A stretch of 64,000 bases of DNA, taken from assembly GCA_012932865.1 (NCBI GenBank), contig SAXG01000062.1, forward strand, positions 216,496-280,495, in the 5' to 3' direction. The stretch's first letter is position 1, and each line of letters starts with the position of its first letter. The notes beneath the pieces were generated by a model. That model ran no database searches and was not told the origin of the DNA. It saw nothing but the letters and a program-made list of their open reading frames with translations. Of the stretch, positions 30,644 to 43,675 are shown piece by piece. The translations under genes and the position numbers were made by a program. Source of the DNA: Amylostereum areolatum (taxonomy: Eukaryota > Basidiomycota > Agaricomycetes > Russulales > Stereaceae).

Positions 30644-32419
30644 CTAGAGCGCGATGTCATCTGCAAGGGTGGATGCGAGAAAACCGTCAAAGGAGATGCC
30701 GAGGGAACGCACAGGGCGGGGCGCATTTGGATGGCACTTGTGGAAGGCGTCAATCATATCGGTGACCTTTGAGAGCGAGGAGCCAGGGAGCCAGGTATTC
30801 TCGGAGTCAGGATAGCCTGCCCACTTGACGAGGTATTGAATGTCTTTCTTGTTATGGGTCGGCTTGGAGTCGATGATGTCTTCAACATTGTATTCTTCTT
30901 CATCGTCAATGAGATCTGGTGGCGGCTGTTCGTAATTTGGCCCGTGAGTGGCTGTCTCCTTGTACGCGGTGAGCAATGAGGCATGGAAAACTGGATGGAT
31001 TCACCACGTCTTCGGCAGCTTCAAGCGGTAGTTGACTGGGCTGATGACGTCAATGATCTCGAAGGGTCCAAATCGTTTGGCAGCGAGCTTAGCTTTTGGT
31101 CTCATCATCTTCAGATTCTTGCCTTCTAGCCATACTTTGTCTCTGATGGCAAACTGCGTTGATTTGCTGACCGTGTCGCCATTGTAGTGCTTCATGAAGT
31201 CTGATGCAAGGGTGAGGCTGGCCTTGATCTCCTGTCGGACTTCTTCAAGTTGATGGAGGTGTTCTTCAACTGCAGAGACCTTTGAGGACGGGTTTACGGA
31301 TGGGTACATCTTGGGGAGGAAGCCGTAGAGGACTTCAAAGGGAGCCTTTCCAGTAGCTGCATGGGTGCGAGAGTTGTGAGAAAACTCGAAGAAGGGCAAC
31401 CACTTCACCCAGTCATCTTGTCGGTAGTTGCAGAATACTCGCAGGAACTGTTCGAGGTTCTGGTTTTCACGTTCAGTCTGGCCATCTGTCTTGGGGTGAT
31501 ACACCGTGCTGAGAGTGGACTTGATCCCGAGCTTCTCATTGAGCGTACGCATCACCTGTCCAGCAAATTGGGGTCCACAATCCGAGATGATCTTGTGTGC
31601 TAAGCCATAGTGTCGATATACCTTGTCGAAGAGGATGTCGGCCATGCCATCGCTGGTGATCTTTGTTGTGCATGGGGTGGTAACCACCATCTTGGTGAGG
31701 CGATTGACCACGACATTGACGGTGTTATAGCCTTCGCAGTCAGGGAGTTCGACAATGAAGTCGGTGGAGATGACGCCGAATGGTCGATCGGGTACCTCGT
31801 TCGGGATCATGTTGATGTGGGGTCGGCTGCTCTGTGTCTTTGTCGACTGACAGGTTGCACATCCTGCTACGAAGTCGCGGACAAAGACAGACATGCCGGG
31901 CCACCAGTATTCGCGACTCACAAGTTCGTAGGTCTTAAACCGACCAGGGTGTCCAGCCAGGGGTGATTCATGGTACATTTTGACAATGTCACGTCACAAC
32001 TCATTGTCTGCAGGGACATATACCTTTCCCCTGAACAGAACTAGGCCTTCTTCGTAGTTCCATTCCTGGAGATTCTTGACGAGCGTACGTGGTCCGTTTC
32101 GTAAGATGGCATCCAGGGCTTGAACGACCTCGATGTCCTTGGTTTTGCAGTCACGGATACATCGTCGGAGTTCGACATCGCCGAGGGAGGTTACTGCTCC
32201 TGGCCTTGTTGCACGTATCTGGAAGTACTTGGGGTCAAGCAAGACGCGCTCCTTGTTGTCGTTTTCAACACCATCCTTGTGATCGGGTCGTCGAGACATT
32301 GGATCCGGGCGATGGGATACTCCTGGTTTGTGAACGAGCGAGAAGTCAAATCGAGTGAGGAATAGAGCCCAACATGCCTGTCGACGGCTCAGCTTCTGTG
32401 CCGCCTTGAAGTGCTCCAG
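30644..32419 (-). pseudogene. pol: A6 pol, 3' half: integrase and chromodomain
   Basis: Third copy of the block at 9687-11462, with the same TGA after PADNEL, the same TGA after KTW and the same ISDCGPQF change. The 325-residue integrase segment (31001-31978) is identical to its counterparts. Confidence 0.9.
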
Positions 32420-32424
32420 GTTCT

Positions 32425-32881
32425 TGTCAGCAACGACTAGTGCGACAGCACCAAGTTACGACAAAGCTGACAGAGGAAGAGGACAACAGAGGGGAGCCGA
32501 TCAGACACGGCGACAGACGAGGGAAAGCAAGCAAAGTCGGTAGAATTGACTAGCTCGAGATAAGGGATATGTACAGCGAGAGCGAGCCTTATATACACAA
32601 GAGGAGAGAGACTTAGCTAAGCAACCGATACACGGCAATCAGTAAGCAGACCTAGTATAAGTAAGCAGTCGTATGTAAAAGAGCACAGCATGAGTCAGTA
32701 TCGTACAGCATGAGTCAAGGGAAAGGAGTCAGACCCGGCCCGAGATGAGTCACGTGGGTCCAGGCGGGATATAGATGAACCGGGTCCAGGCCAAAGTGGA
32801 GCCGGACCAGTGATAAGTCGATAAGTCCTAAAGTGTGTAACCAATGTAAAGTAAAAAGAAAATTATAGGCTGTTCATGACA
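32425..32881 (-). mobile_element. Solo LTR, family B (457 bp)
   Basis: TGTCATGAAC...GTTGCTGACA in minus orientation, flanked by GTTCT (32420-32424 and 32882-32886), the complement of AGAAC. It contains a TATATAA box. It sits at the same RNase H codons as the family B LTR of A1, so the insertion predates the duplication of the host copy. Confidence 0.95.
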
Positions 32882-32886
32882 GTTCT

Positions 32887-35182
32887 TGTGATCCGTCCAG
32901 ATTTCGATGGTGTCAGGGGTGCCTTCGAGATAGTGGCACCAGGCTTCGAGCGCACGGATGATCGCAAGTAGCTCCTTGTCGTAGATGTTGTAGTTGTGTT
33001 CCGGTTCCGATAGGGCCTTGGACAGATACGCCACTGGATCCCAGTGGCCGTCGTCACCTCTCTGCGAGAGTATACCTCCAGTAGCAAAGTCCGAGGCATC
33101 GACTTCAACGAGGTAAGGCTTCTTTGGGTCAGGCATGACCAAGACGGGGGAGGAAGTAAACACAGCTTTCAGTGCGTCAAACACAGTTTGGCAGTCCGTT
33201 GACCAGTCCCATGTGTAGTCCTTCTTTGTCAGGTCAAATAGGGGTCGTGCAACCTTGGAGAAGTCCTTGATGAAACATCGGTAGAAGTTGCCAAAGCCGA
33301 GGAAGGATTGCACATCTTTGACCGTTCGTGGTATCGGCCAGTCCTGAATACCTGCTACCTTGACGGGGTCCATAGCGATCTTGTTGTGCGAGATGATGAG
33401 TCCAAGGTATTCAACGGAGTCTTGCTCAAAGACACATTTCTCCGGTTTGAGGAAGAGGTCGTTGTCTTGCAAATGTTGCAGAACCTGCTGCACTATGGCA
33501 CGGTGTTCATCCATGGTGCGAGTGAACACCAAGATGTCGTCCATGTAAATATGACCTTGCCCGAGTCGATGAGATCCTTGAACAGTTCATTCATCATTGC
33601 CTGAAACGTTGCAGGGGAGTTCATAAGTCCAAAAAACATCACCGTAGGTTCAAAGAGACCGCAATTCATCTTGAACGCAGCCTTCCACTCATCGCCTTCC
33701 TTGATGCAGACATTGTTGTAGCCCCAGTGAACATCTATCTTTGAGAAGATTTTTGCACCTTTGAGACGGTCGACAATTTCAGAGATCAGTGGCAAGGGGT
33801 ATTCATTCTTGACGGTGCCCTTGTTTAATTCTCGATAGTCCTGTACAGGACACAGCTTTCCATCCTTTTTCTTCACAAAGAAGAACGGACTTGCCTGAGG
33901 TGACTTCGATGGGCGGATATAGCCCTTCTTCAGGTGATCATTGAGGAAGGTGTCGAGTTCAATCTGCTCGGAAGGTGAGAGGGGGTAGATTTTGCATGGT
34001 TTGGGTTCAAAGCCGTCTTTCATGTTGATAGCATGGTCCCATGGTCGTCGGTCAGGAAGTCGCTCGGAGGTCTTCTTGTCAAATACAGGCACGAAGTTGC
34101 GGTACGGAGGGGGAACTAAGTCTTCGAAGGTTTGTGGGCATGCATTCCCTTTTGAATGCTCTGCAAGCTCTTGCACTTTTGTAAAGCCCACGCGGATGGG
34201 TACTGCATCTGGATTAGAACCATCAGTTTTGGGGAGGATTCCGGCGTGGCGTAGTCCATTGATCTCCCAGTCTCGGAATACCATGGACCGCTTGTCGTCG
34301 TCTTCAGTGAAGAGTCGTGCGGGTAGAGGGGAGCGATGGACCGTGCGGACACGAACACCTTTGACTCTGCGTGCAGGAATAACATAAGTGGGGACTGGGG
34401 TCCAGGACACATATGTCGGCTCTGGGAAGGGATCGTCCAAAACGAGAGGTGTCCTCGGGGTTTTACCTGCTTCAACCTTACGCTGTGATTGGACCGATGA
34501 TGGTTTCCGTGGCTTGGTTGCGAGGTTTGTCACAGGAGGTTTGGACAGAGTGCACAAGGGAGGGCAGCGGAGCATGTCAACACGGTCTCGTTGCCAGTCT
34601 ATGGTGGGATTGTGCTCGTCGAGCCAGTCTGTTCCAAGGATCATGTCATGATCACCGATGTCGGTGATGAAGAACTCAGCTTCTTCCTCATGGTATGCCT
34701 TTGAATCTTGCGAGTATATCCAGATCCACTGGGTCGTTGTGTCACGTACCCAGCCCATGATGTTCTCGGTGCTGTCCACATTACGCATGGGGAACGGGTT
34801 TTCTAGTTTTCTTGTGGTGAGCTTCTTGCATTCAACAAAGCTGCGGTTCAGGATAATTCCTTCTGCGCCGCTATCAAGCAGTGCGTCTGCGTCAATTTCT
34901 CTTTTGGTAACTCGTCCGATCAGCTTGACCTTGAGCATGATCAATGGTGTTTGCCTGTTCTTGGTGACGGTAGACAGATACAAACACGGGGGATATGATT
35001 GCTCACAGGTATGCATGGATGATAATACAGCGAAACGATTTGATGATAATACCAAAAGTCCTTTGCCTCCACCAGACGACGCGACTTGGGGTTGTTTCAA
35101 AAGTCCTGTGATTCCAGGATGTCCTTCAACAGCGCTACTGCCTGCTCATTGCCTTCTGCGTCTAGATCCTTCAGCTGGCGAG
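32887..35182 (-). pseudogene. pol: A6 gag end, protease, RT, RNase H start
   Basis: From 35182 downward: last codons of Gag, protease (ALLDSGAEG, ILGTDWL), linker, RT. A one-base loss near 33545 (at the YMDD codons) shifts the frame from the 33493-35100 block into the 32887-33544 block. The protease-RT boundary reads DWQRD, that is, without the stop seen in A2 and A4. The Gag/protease slip site is degraded here (GAC TTT TGA). Confidence 0.85.
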
Positions 35183-35651
35183 TGTTACAACTCGATCAAG
35201 GTATTCCATTTCCTATTACCTTATTAGGAAGGACGTCGCTAAATGACGGATTACGACTGTGCCCCAGCTCGTAACCATCTCAACGACACAGCCGCAACTG
35301 TGCCCCAGTCGCGACCCCGTAGATACCTGATGCGACCGTTACCAAATGTACATATATTTACTCGATCTCCTTTCCTATAAAAGGAGGCTCAACGAACGAG
35401 CTATTCCCCAGCTCGTTCTCTTTGTAAATACAGGACTGTTCTAACTAGAACCTCCTCTTAAAGAATACTAAAGAGAATCTAACGCAAACTAAGTCGAAAG
35501 CTCGCCTAAGTCTTCCGTGAAGACTTACGGCTTCGCTTACTGACTTTAACCATTGTATAACCGAGACGTCTGGATCACCTGATCCCACTTCTCATACGCC
35601 AGAGTACTGTAGCCTGAGCCGCTCGTCATGTGATAAGGACTGTCCTCAACA
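35183..35651 (+). repeat. 5' LTR of element C
   Basis: 469 bp with TATAAAA at 35376-35382 and AGCTCGTTCT at 35410-35419. Confidence 0.93.
35376..35382 (+). promoter_or_regulatory. TATA box of element C
   Basis: TATAAAA, 34 nt upstream of the AGCTCGTTCT motif that pairs with the primer site. Spacing is identical to family A. Confidence 0.7.
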
Positions 35652-35653
35652 CT

Positions 35654-35663
35654 AGAACGAGCT
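35654..35663 (+). promoter_or_regulatory. Self-complementary primer-binding site of element C
   Basis: AGAACGAGCT, 2 nt inside the 5' LTR, exact complement of AGCTCGTTCT (35410-35419) at the predicted RNA 5' end. No tRNA complement is visible at this position. Confidence 0.72.
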
Positions 35664-35700
35664 CTCCTCTACACTAGCTCACCCTAAAGTTTGGCGCTGA

Positions 35701-36600
35701 GCGTCAAACGAAACATCCACCACGGAGCCAGCGGAGCAACCCGCTGAGAAAAGACCATCAGACTTTGAGATCCCTTATCTCCAATCAAACTGTAAACGAG
35801 ATTTCCCAAACGGAAACGAAGATCATCACTGGACATTTGATCCCTATCATCTCCTTTTCTACTACGACGGAGTCTTCATCGCGAAAGAAAGCAAAGGGAC
35901 ATACAAATATCAGTGGAACCCACCCATATACAGATACAACCTTCCCCCAGCAGCAGAATATTACAAAGATAGATCCAAAAGAGAAAAAGAAGACGGAAGC
36001 TACGACAACTCACACTGGAAGCGCCCAGATTATTCAAGACCTCATATCGGGCCCCTCTCATCAGAAGAACTCTGGAAACACCCGGACGCACAGAAAGTCG
36101 AAGAGAAACCTTACACCGGGAATATTAAGGACTACTGGGAATTTGATCCAGATACCGACAAAGCCGATACAACAACCGAACCACAGAACCCTCAAACCAA
36201 ACTCCAGCATCCTCAAGAAAGCGCAACAGCTGCACTGCCTCCAGAGGAAACCGTGCCAGAACCTAAGAGAGCTATATCAAGCAACCGAACTGAGTCCGAT
36301 CCCAGAGGAAGTCGAGAGCGCAGCCCATCGAGCACAGCAGAAACGGAAGAACGTACAGAGAACCCGACAAGATCTCCATCACTTGCATCAAACGACGACA
36401 TCTTCGGGACCAGACGAGGAAGAAAAGGAAATTTATTTGGAAGACCCGAAAACATCACATCAATGGGAGACGCTGCCACCTCGATACCCGACCCCGCCAC
36501 CGCACCTGGCAATGTCCCCCCTGGAGAGACTAATGTACCGCACCAGATGCCTGCAACTCCAACACCAGCCGATCCCGCAAAATCGAGACATGAGACTTGA
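35701..36600 (+). CDS. AUG-poor leader ORF of element C
   Basis: 300 open codons in the Gag frame. The first two thirds are rich in Trp, Tyr, Asp (DHHWTFDPYHLLFYYDG, YKYQWNPPIYRYNLPP, IKDYWEFDPDTDK), then acidic/Ser/Pro-rich. There is no ATG from 35652 to 36461. It ends TGA (36598-36600) followed, still in frame, by six codons and the Gag ATG at 36619. Given the CGA-to-TGA decay elsewhere in this copy, the leader and Gag may once have been continuous. I do not recognise a domain. Confidence 0.5.
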   Translation, partial: ASNETSTTEPAEQPAEKRPSDFEIPYLQSNCKRDFPNGNEDHHWTFDPYHLLFYYDGVFIAKESKGTYKYQWNPPIYRYNLPPAAEYYKDRSKREKEDGSYDNSHWKRPDYSRPHIGPLSSEELWKHPDAQKVEEKPYTGNIKDYWEFDPDTDKADTTTEPQNPQTKLQHPQESATAALPPEETVPEPKRAISSNRTESDPRGSRERSPSSTAETEERTENPTRSPSLASNDDIFGTRRGRKGNLFGRPENITSMGDAATSIPDPATAPGNVPPGETNVPHQMPATPTPADPAKSRHET

Positions 36601-36618
36601 TTCCCCCTAGGATTTGGC

Positions 36619-37754
36619 ATGGCCGAACCAATAGGGTGGAGAATGCCATCACCGCGATCACCATCACTCTCCAACCGATTGCTCGAAGCACCAGAAGACA
36701 AGAAAGAAAAAGAAGTTTGGGACTACGTCTTCGGAAGAGGAGCAACCACGGATATTCCGAAAGGATCGAGATACCCACCAGGGAATTCCCCGCCGAAAGG
36801 AATAGGAACAACCGGATCGAAACCCGAAGACAAGTTTAAACTGAACGCACTAGGAGTATACGACAGAAGGGATTGGGCAAAAGCAGCAAAGTTCATAGAA
36901 CAATGCGTACTTCGCTTCATAGCATTCCCCAACATGTATGCTGCCAACATGCGTAAGATGGACCCGCCCTCCACTGGGTGTCCCTTTTAATAAGCAAGAT
37001 TGACAAGATACGAGATCACGGTCTAAATCCAGAAGCATACCTTCCATGGACGGCGTTCCGCGACCACTTCTTAGAAACCTTTGGGGAAATAGACCCAGGA
37101 AGGGACGCTAGATTCAACATACAGCGCCTAGAGCAAGGTACCATGGAAACCAAGGATTATATCACGATCTTCAGAGACTATGCCATGGAAGCTGGTTACG
37201 ATCATAAAGCATTGATTGACCAATTCAAGAGGGGACTGCGCAACGATATCGTAGTCGAGATCCTCAAGAGAGATCACATCTCGAATGATATTGACGAATG
37301 GTATGAACTCGCATTGCGCATTGATAATAACTGGCGAGAAGCTCAAGCATTCCAACGGCATTACACAAGACCAATGAACCCGACAAGCGATCTCACACTC
37401 CTGTACAAGAAACCACAGACGTACGTTCCATTCAGAAGAGGAAACAGAAATAAAGGAAACGTTACAACCGCCAGAGTTGCTCAAACAGGAAATAACGGCC
37501 GAAACTTCAGATGCCTCACCCCGCAAGAACGCACAGAACTCCAGAAATCAGGATCATGCTTCTACTGTTGGAAGCCAGGAAACATCTCCAGGAACTGCCC
37601 AGAAAAACGTACCCAAACAACGATCAATGCACGAACAGCAAATCTAACACCAGAAGAATCCCTGATTGATCAGATCACCAAGCTTGTGAACAAGATGGAC
37701 AGCGAAATGTTTGCACGCACTGCCAACATGTTCAAAGACAATCAGGATTTTTAA
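36619..37754 (+). pseudogene. gag: Element C Gag
   Basis: Two frames that together give a retrotransposon Gag: 36619-36990 (MAEPIGWRMPSP to RFIAFPNMYAANMRK) and 36978-37754 (AFRDHFLETFGE, DQFKRGLRNDIV). A frameshift lies between 36950 and 36980. The zinc knuckle reads CFYCWKPGNISRNC: the metal-binding His is replaced by Asn. It ends GAT TTT TAA, which leads into the protease frame by -1 slippage. Confidence 0.82.
37746..37754 (+). promoter_or_regulatory. Candidate -1 frameshift site, element C
   Basis: GAT TTT TAA at the Gag stop. The -1 frame (TTA AAT CGT from 37751) is open through to the protease at 37817 and beyond, so no AUG is required. Confidence 0.65.
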
Positions 37755-40700
37755 ATCGTCCTTCAAACGCGGCTGTTGAAAGGACACAGACAATAAACTT
37801 TTCAAATCAATCTCCTGTGCAGGAAACAGAAGATGACGTAAATAGAATAGTGTATATAAGGTCGTACCAAGATGGAGCAACACACGCTCCATCAATTCAT
37901 ATACCTGTTATGTTTCATGGAAAGTTCCGTAAAGCCGCAGCAAAAGCGCTACTAGATAGCGGAGCAAGCAGCACCCTGATCCATCCAGATTTCGTGCAAA
38001 AACACAAGATGAATCTAATCCAGCTCAAGAAGCCGATACCAATATACAACATTGATGGATCTCGAAACACTCTGGGAGAGATCAAACAGAAAGTATACCT
38101 TCCAATGACGATGAAGGGGATCAACAGAGAAGTTCACCGCGAAAATTTAGGACTATTCGTCACAGCCCTAGGAGGAGACGAAGTAATCTTAGGAACCCCT
38201 TGGCTCAAAAAACACAATCCTAACATTGATTGGAGAAAGAGACAGATTACACTACAAACATGTCCAGGTACGTGCTCCACTACGAGTAAAATGATGACCG
38301 TCCAAGGAAAGGACGAACCCTTTCTACAATCATTTGAAGAATAAAAGGCAAACCATCACACAACAATAGAAGAACAAGAAGATCCCAAATTTGATTCCGA
38401 TCTCGTCGAGATCAAGACAATCAGAACATTCTATGGGAAAGCTAACATAGAAACGATACTGGTTGCAGAAGAAACGAATGAAACCACTACCTGGATAACA
38501 GCAAGAGCAACTAAGGCACAAGAACTTGCAGAAAGAGCGGCCATGGGAGAGAAGAAGAAGAAGACACTAGATGAGATGATTCCACCCAGCTACAAACAAT
38601 ATCAGAAGGTATTCGAAAAGAAAGCGTCGGAACGCTTCCCGATCAGTAGACCTTGGGATCATGCGATAGACCTAACCGAAGGATAGAAACCTCGAAATTG
38701 TAAACTGTATCCAATGACAGTACCAGAACGAAAAGAACTGGACACATTTGTGGACGAACATCTACGAAAAGGATACATCCAAGAATCAAAATCAGAGATA
38801 TCATCGCCCTTCTTTTTTATCAAGAAGAAAGATGGATCTCTTCAACCAGTACAGGACTATCGCTATCTCAACTCCATCACAGTAAAAAATGAATACCCGA
38901 TCCCGCTCATCTCAGATCTCATCGACAAATTAAAAGGCGCTAAGATCTTCTCAAAGCTCGATCTCCGATGGGGATACAACAATGTCCGAATCAAAGAAGG
39001 AGATCAATGGAAAGCTGCGTTCAAAACAAACAGGGGCCTATTTGAACCAATGGTAATGTTCTTCGGACTAATCAACTCGCCTGCGACATTCCAAGCAATG
39101 ATGAACGCACTGTTCAAAGAATTAATAGACACAGGAAAGGTAGTGGTATACATGGACGACATATTGATATTCACAGAAACACTCGACGAACATAGAAAAC
39201 TGATGAGAGAAGCTCTTCAAATTCTGGAACGAAACGATCTGTTCCTGAAACCAGAAAAATGCTTCTTCGAACAATCATCGATCGAATACCTAGGCATGAT
39301 AATCACGCATAACAAGGTACAGATGGACCCGATCAAAGTTCAAGGACTATCCGAATGGCCCACACCGAGAAAAGTAAAAGAAGTTCAATCCTTCCTTGGA
39401 TTTGGAAATTTCTATCGGCGCTTCATCAAAGACTATTCTAAGATCGCAAGACCATTATTCCAACTCACAAAGAAGGACCATGACTGGAATTGGACGACCG
39501 AATGTGAACATACCTTCAAAAACTGAAACACGAATTCACGTCGTCCCCAGTCCTGATCATGCCTGACGAAAACAAACCATTCTGTATAGAGAGTGACGCC
39601 TCCGACTTCGCATACGGAGCTATTTTATCACAACCGGATGAAACCAAAAGATAGCACCCAGTCGCGTACCTATCCAAATCACTGTCACCAGCAGAACAAA
39701 ATTACGAGATATACGACAAAGAACTTTTAGGAGTAGTAAAAGCCCTGGAGCACTGGCGACACTATCTAGAAGGAGCGAACTACAAGATCGGAATCTGGAC
39801 AGATTATAAAAATCTAGAATATTTTACAACAGCTCAGAAACTTAATCGACGGCAAGCACGATGGAGCTTGTATCTGTCCCGCTTTGACTACACCCCAGTG
39901 CACAAACCAGGAAGTACAAATAAAGCGGATGGACTTTCCAGAAGATCAGATCATAAAGAAGACATTCCAGACAACGACGAACGAATCCTACTCCATCCTT
40001 CGATATTCAAGGCTAGAGCCACCGGAAGAGGAACAGTCAAAGCAATCGGAGATAAAGAACTTCTCAAGGAACTAAGGAACTTCTCACACCTAGATGATGA
40101 AGTTTGGACAGCGCTAGATACGATCAGAAGATCGGGACCACGTACCCTTGCAAAAGGAATCAAAGATTAGAACTTTGAGAACGATTTGATCATCAGAAAA
40201 GGAAAGATCTACGTACCACAGAATCTTGAACTTCGACGTATGATCCTAAAATCACATCATGATCTCCAAACGATTGGACATCCAGGAGAAATGAAAACTC
40301 TAGAACTGGTACAAAGAAACTTTTGGTGGCCAAAGATGATTTCCTTCGTAAAAGGCTATGTTCAAGGATGTCCCGTATGCCAGTCAACGAAGAATATCAC
40401 GCATCCGGCAAAACATCTATTACAACCTACGGAAATACCGGAATGACCATGGGAAACAATCACGTCAGAGTTCATTACAGATCTTCCGATCTCCAATGGA
40501 TTTGATTCGATCAACGTAGTCGTCGACAGGTTCACCAAAACCGCAGTATTCACACCGTGCCTAAAGACGATCAACGCAGAAGAGACAGCTGATCTTCTGA
40601 TCGACAACGTCTACAGACGATTCGGACTATGGAAAAGAATGATATCAGACAGAGGTTCTCAATTCGCGTCCAAAGTATTCCAATCCATCTGCGAAAGTCT

Positions 40701-41643
40701 TGGAATTATCTCATCGCTCAGCACGGCGTATCATCCCCAAACAGATGGCGAGACAGAAAGGGTGAATCAAGAATTAGAACAATATCTTTGAGCATTTTGC
40801 AACGGAGATCAAATGAATTGGGCAAAACTTTTACCAAAAGCAGAATTTGCACACAACATACAACAACATTCAGCTACGAAAACTTCCCCATTTGAACTCC
40901 TACATGGATACCAACCAGTTTTCAACCCAACAATACCAACCGATCCGTGAATACCGACAGCCGAAGAAAGAATAAAGAACTTTAAGGACGCGTAGGACAA
41001 CACAGAAGCAAGTCTGGAAATAGCTGCTAAATTAATGAAAATGCAGCATGATCAAACGTTCACACTACGAGATCAACTCAAACAGGGCGACCAAGTATGG
41101 TTAGATGGAAAAAATCTTAACATGGTATACCCGAAAACCAAGCTAGCACCAAAACGGTTCGGCCCATTCAAAATTGAAGAAGTTATAGGACCAGTAACCT
41201 ATCGCTTAGAACTACCAACGAAATGGAAAATACACCCAGTATTTCACGCAGCACTATTAATTCCGTTCAAAGAGACAGAACAATATGGCGAAGCTTATAA
41301 AAAACCGCCTCCGGAACTAGTAAACGATGAAGAACTCTATGAACTAGAAACAATAATAGCCTCAAAACTAGACAAACGGTATTCCGAACCATTACACTAC
41401 TTCATAAAATAGAAAGGCTACCCAGACTCCGGTAACACATGGGAACCTGCATCAAATCTCAAAGGATCAAAAACTGTGATTGCAGAGTTCCACCGGAATA
41501 ACCCTAAAGCACTGAGGTCGCTACCACAGCCAATCAAGGATACCGACACAGAATCTACTGATGTCGACGAGATCGCTGTATCACAGCAAAAGCAAAGGCC
41601 AGCACAACGAAAGAAACGCAAGACGAAAGCAAAACACTGGTGA
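37751..41643 (+). pseudogene. pol: Element C pol: protease, RT, RNase H, integrase, chromodomain
   Basis: Protease ALLDSGASST and [20 protein letters not shown] and YMDDILIF; RNase H SDASDFAYGA, KELLGVVKALEHW; integrase GHPGEM...CPVCQSTK, then [21 protein letters not shown]; chromodomain (LHYFIK, stop, KGYPDSGNTW). Broken by TAA 38342, TAG 38684, a lost A near 39520, and stops at 39652, 40168, 40444, 40789, 40948, 40993 and 41410. Aligned to family A, three of the TAG codons stand at Trp positions (39652, 40168, 41410) and two of the TGA codons at Arg positions (40444, 40789). The natural end is KAKHW then TGA at 41641-41643. Confidence 0.9.
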
Positions 41644-41722
41644 GACTCAACACCATTCAGGCGAATGCACTGCCTACGAAGAGGGGATAAAAACCCTATG
41701 GGTTCAACGAGACAGATCACCA

Positions 41723-43672
41723 ATGTCCACCACCCCAAACGCAGCCAACAATTCCACTACCAATCCAATCGTCACACCCAGCAATGTCGACCGCCTCCGC
41801 CTCATCTGCAACAAAGTACACCACACTCAGCAGGAACGAACCCTCTGCGGAGACTGCTTCATCGCTCGATCGGCAGCAATCCTCGCAATTAAGTCAGTAC
41901 CTCCTCCGTCTATGTCAGGACCAGACGGAAGAACAAGGGGTAAGCTGCTTAGAAGCACACAGAGGAACCCTAACTAAAGCACCCGGATTCCTCACAGGTG
42001 CTAATGCAATCCCCGTGGCCCAGAGCGACAGAAGTCCAAACACCCGATTCTCCGATACTAGAAAGCCAGATAGCCCGCATAATAGCCGGAGTAGCGCTCG
42101 AACAGGCCAGGGAACGGATCGACGACCTCAGGAAGGAGTCGACCGACGTCCAGAACATGTTGGAGAATCACATCAAGATGCTCAACGGAGAACTCCTTCA
42201 GCTAGACTCGAGGTACCTAACACTCTCGACCGAGATGGAGGAACGGGAGGTCAAACTTCTTTGACGATTCCGGAAGCTAGCGCAGCAGCTATACTCAACG
42301 TCGCAGAACTCCGAAGATTCCTCACTGATGTTGGACACAGGGTCAACTGGCTCAATTGGGAAAGACACACCTTCCGGGCCGCCTACGAAGGAGAAATCCT
42401 CCGAAGACGAATAGAAACTACCGGAGTTCCCCATATGTCACCACGCGACGGACCCGACATCGACCTCATTTTCCATGGATATCACATCTCCCCGGGCTAT
42501 ACTATTCGACCCGATCCCATCACATCCACCCTCGCCAGACCCCCGTCTCTTCCTAACACCCCTCCGCGACCCATCACCGCTCCCACACCCCCATGGTCCC
42601 TACCCATCCCCGGACTCACCCAGACTAACCCCATCCAGCCTCCCGTCACTGGAAACAACGTACCCGGAAAGCACACCAACGGACAGCCCCTGGTTTCCCC
42701 AGAGCCCAGACAACCGGCCGGAAGACCCCCAACGGAAAGTTCGCGACAGGTACCTAGGATATCTTCTCTTCTGCCAGTGTTGCCTAGACCACCAACTCCA
42801 TTCCCAGTTTCTACTGACGACACTCTCATGCCGTGGCATGGGGGTCCCCCTGCCTATCCCTCATTCCTACGCTTACACCCTGACCACGTTCGAGATCCCA
42901 TCGCCCAAGATCCCCGAATCACCCCACAGCGACGTAAACATGATCCTGTCGGCCCCGACGGAAGACTGCTCAAGCGGATCAGAGATACCGGCCTCCCCGA
43001 TGCATCGGGTGATGGAGAACTTCAACAAACTCCAGGAGATAGTCGATTGAATGATGGAGAACCACGCACGCTGGAGACGAGAGCACGAGTCAACGGACGA
43101 GTCGGACAGTTCGACGGACAACAAGACGGAGGAAGTAGCCAAGAATCCCTCGGGACCAATGGAGCAACAAGCCGACCACATGGACAGAAGAGAAGTGGGA
43201 CGTGATTCCCGTGAAGCCGCGGAAACACTGCTGGAAATGCGGCGAGCGAGGCCATCTCCGCCGAGACTGTCCCCGTCGCAAGAACGATCCCCCTCACTTC
43301 CCCCAATCACGGTCCTGCTACCCTCTCTGGTCACGGACTCCTCTTCATCGCCCACGCCCGAGCCATCCAGATATCAGTTATGGTCCAGGAACACTGATGT
43401 CCCACCCCCACCTCCAATGTACCGACACTACCACCCGCGCCCACAGGCAGCTTCTGGGATTCCTCACGCGACGTGAGAACCTGACGCACGAAGCCACCCA
43501 ACACGCCACCGAACAGTGGTTGTACTGGGAAGACACGGTACTCCGCACTCAGCAGGAACCCCCTTCGCGCTTCAACCACTCTTGGCGTGTCAACGATCTC
43601 TTCTGGAAAGAGGAAGATTGGGACCTGCAGGAAGCAGAAGAATTGAAAGATCACTGGCCGGAACCTTCGTAA
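41723..43672 (+). pseudogene. Element C extra 3' ORF: coiled coil and CCHC knuckle
   Basis: Starts at an ATG 80 bp after pol. The plausible coding path changes frame several times: a Cys-containing start (RLICNKVHH, LCGDCFIARS; frame of 41723), a leucine-rich coiled coil at about 42060-42260 (ARERIDDLRKESTDVQNMLE), a long proline-rich stretch with two stops, a second helix (ENFNKLQEIVD, MMENHARWRRE) and a zinc knuckle CWKCGERGHLRRDC at about 43230-43271 followed by a Trp/Glu-rich tail ending at 43672. Resembles a second Gag-like or nucleic-acid-binding protein. Not a known family to me. Confidence 0.45.
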
Positions 43673-43675
43673 GCG

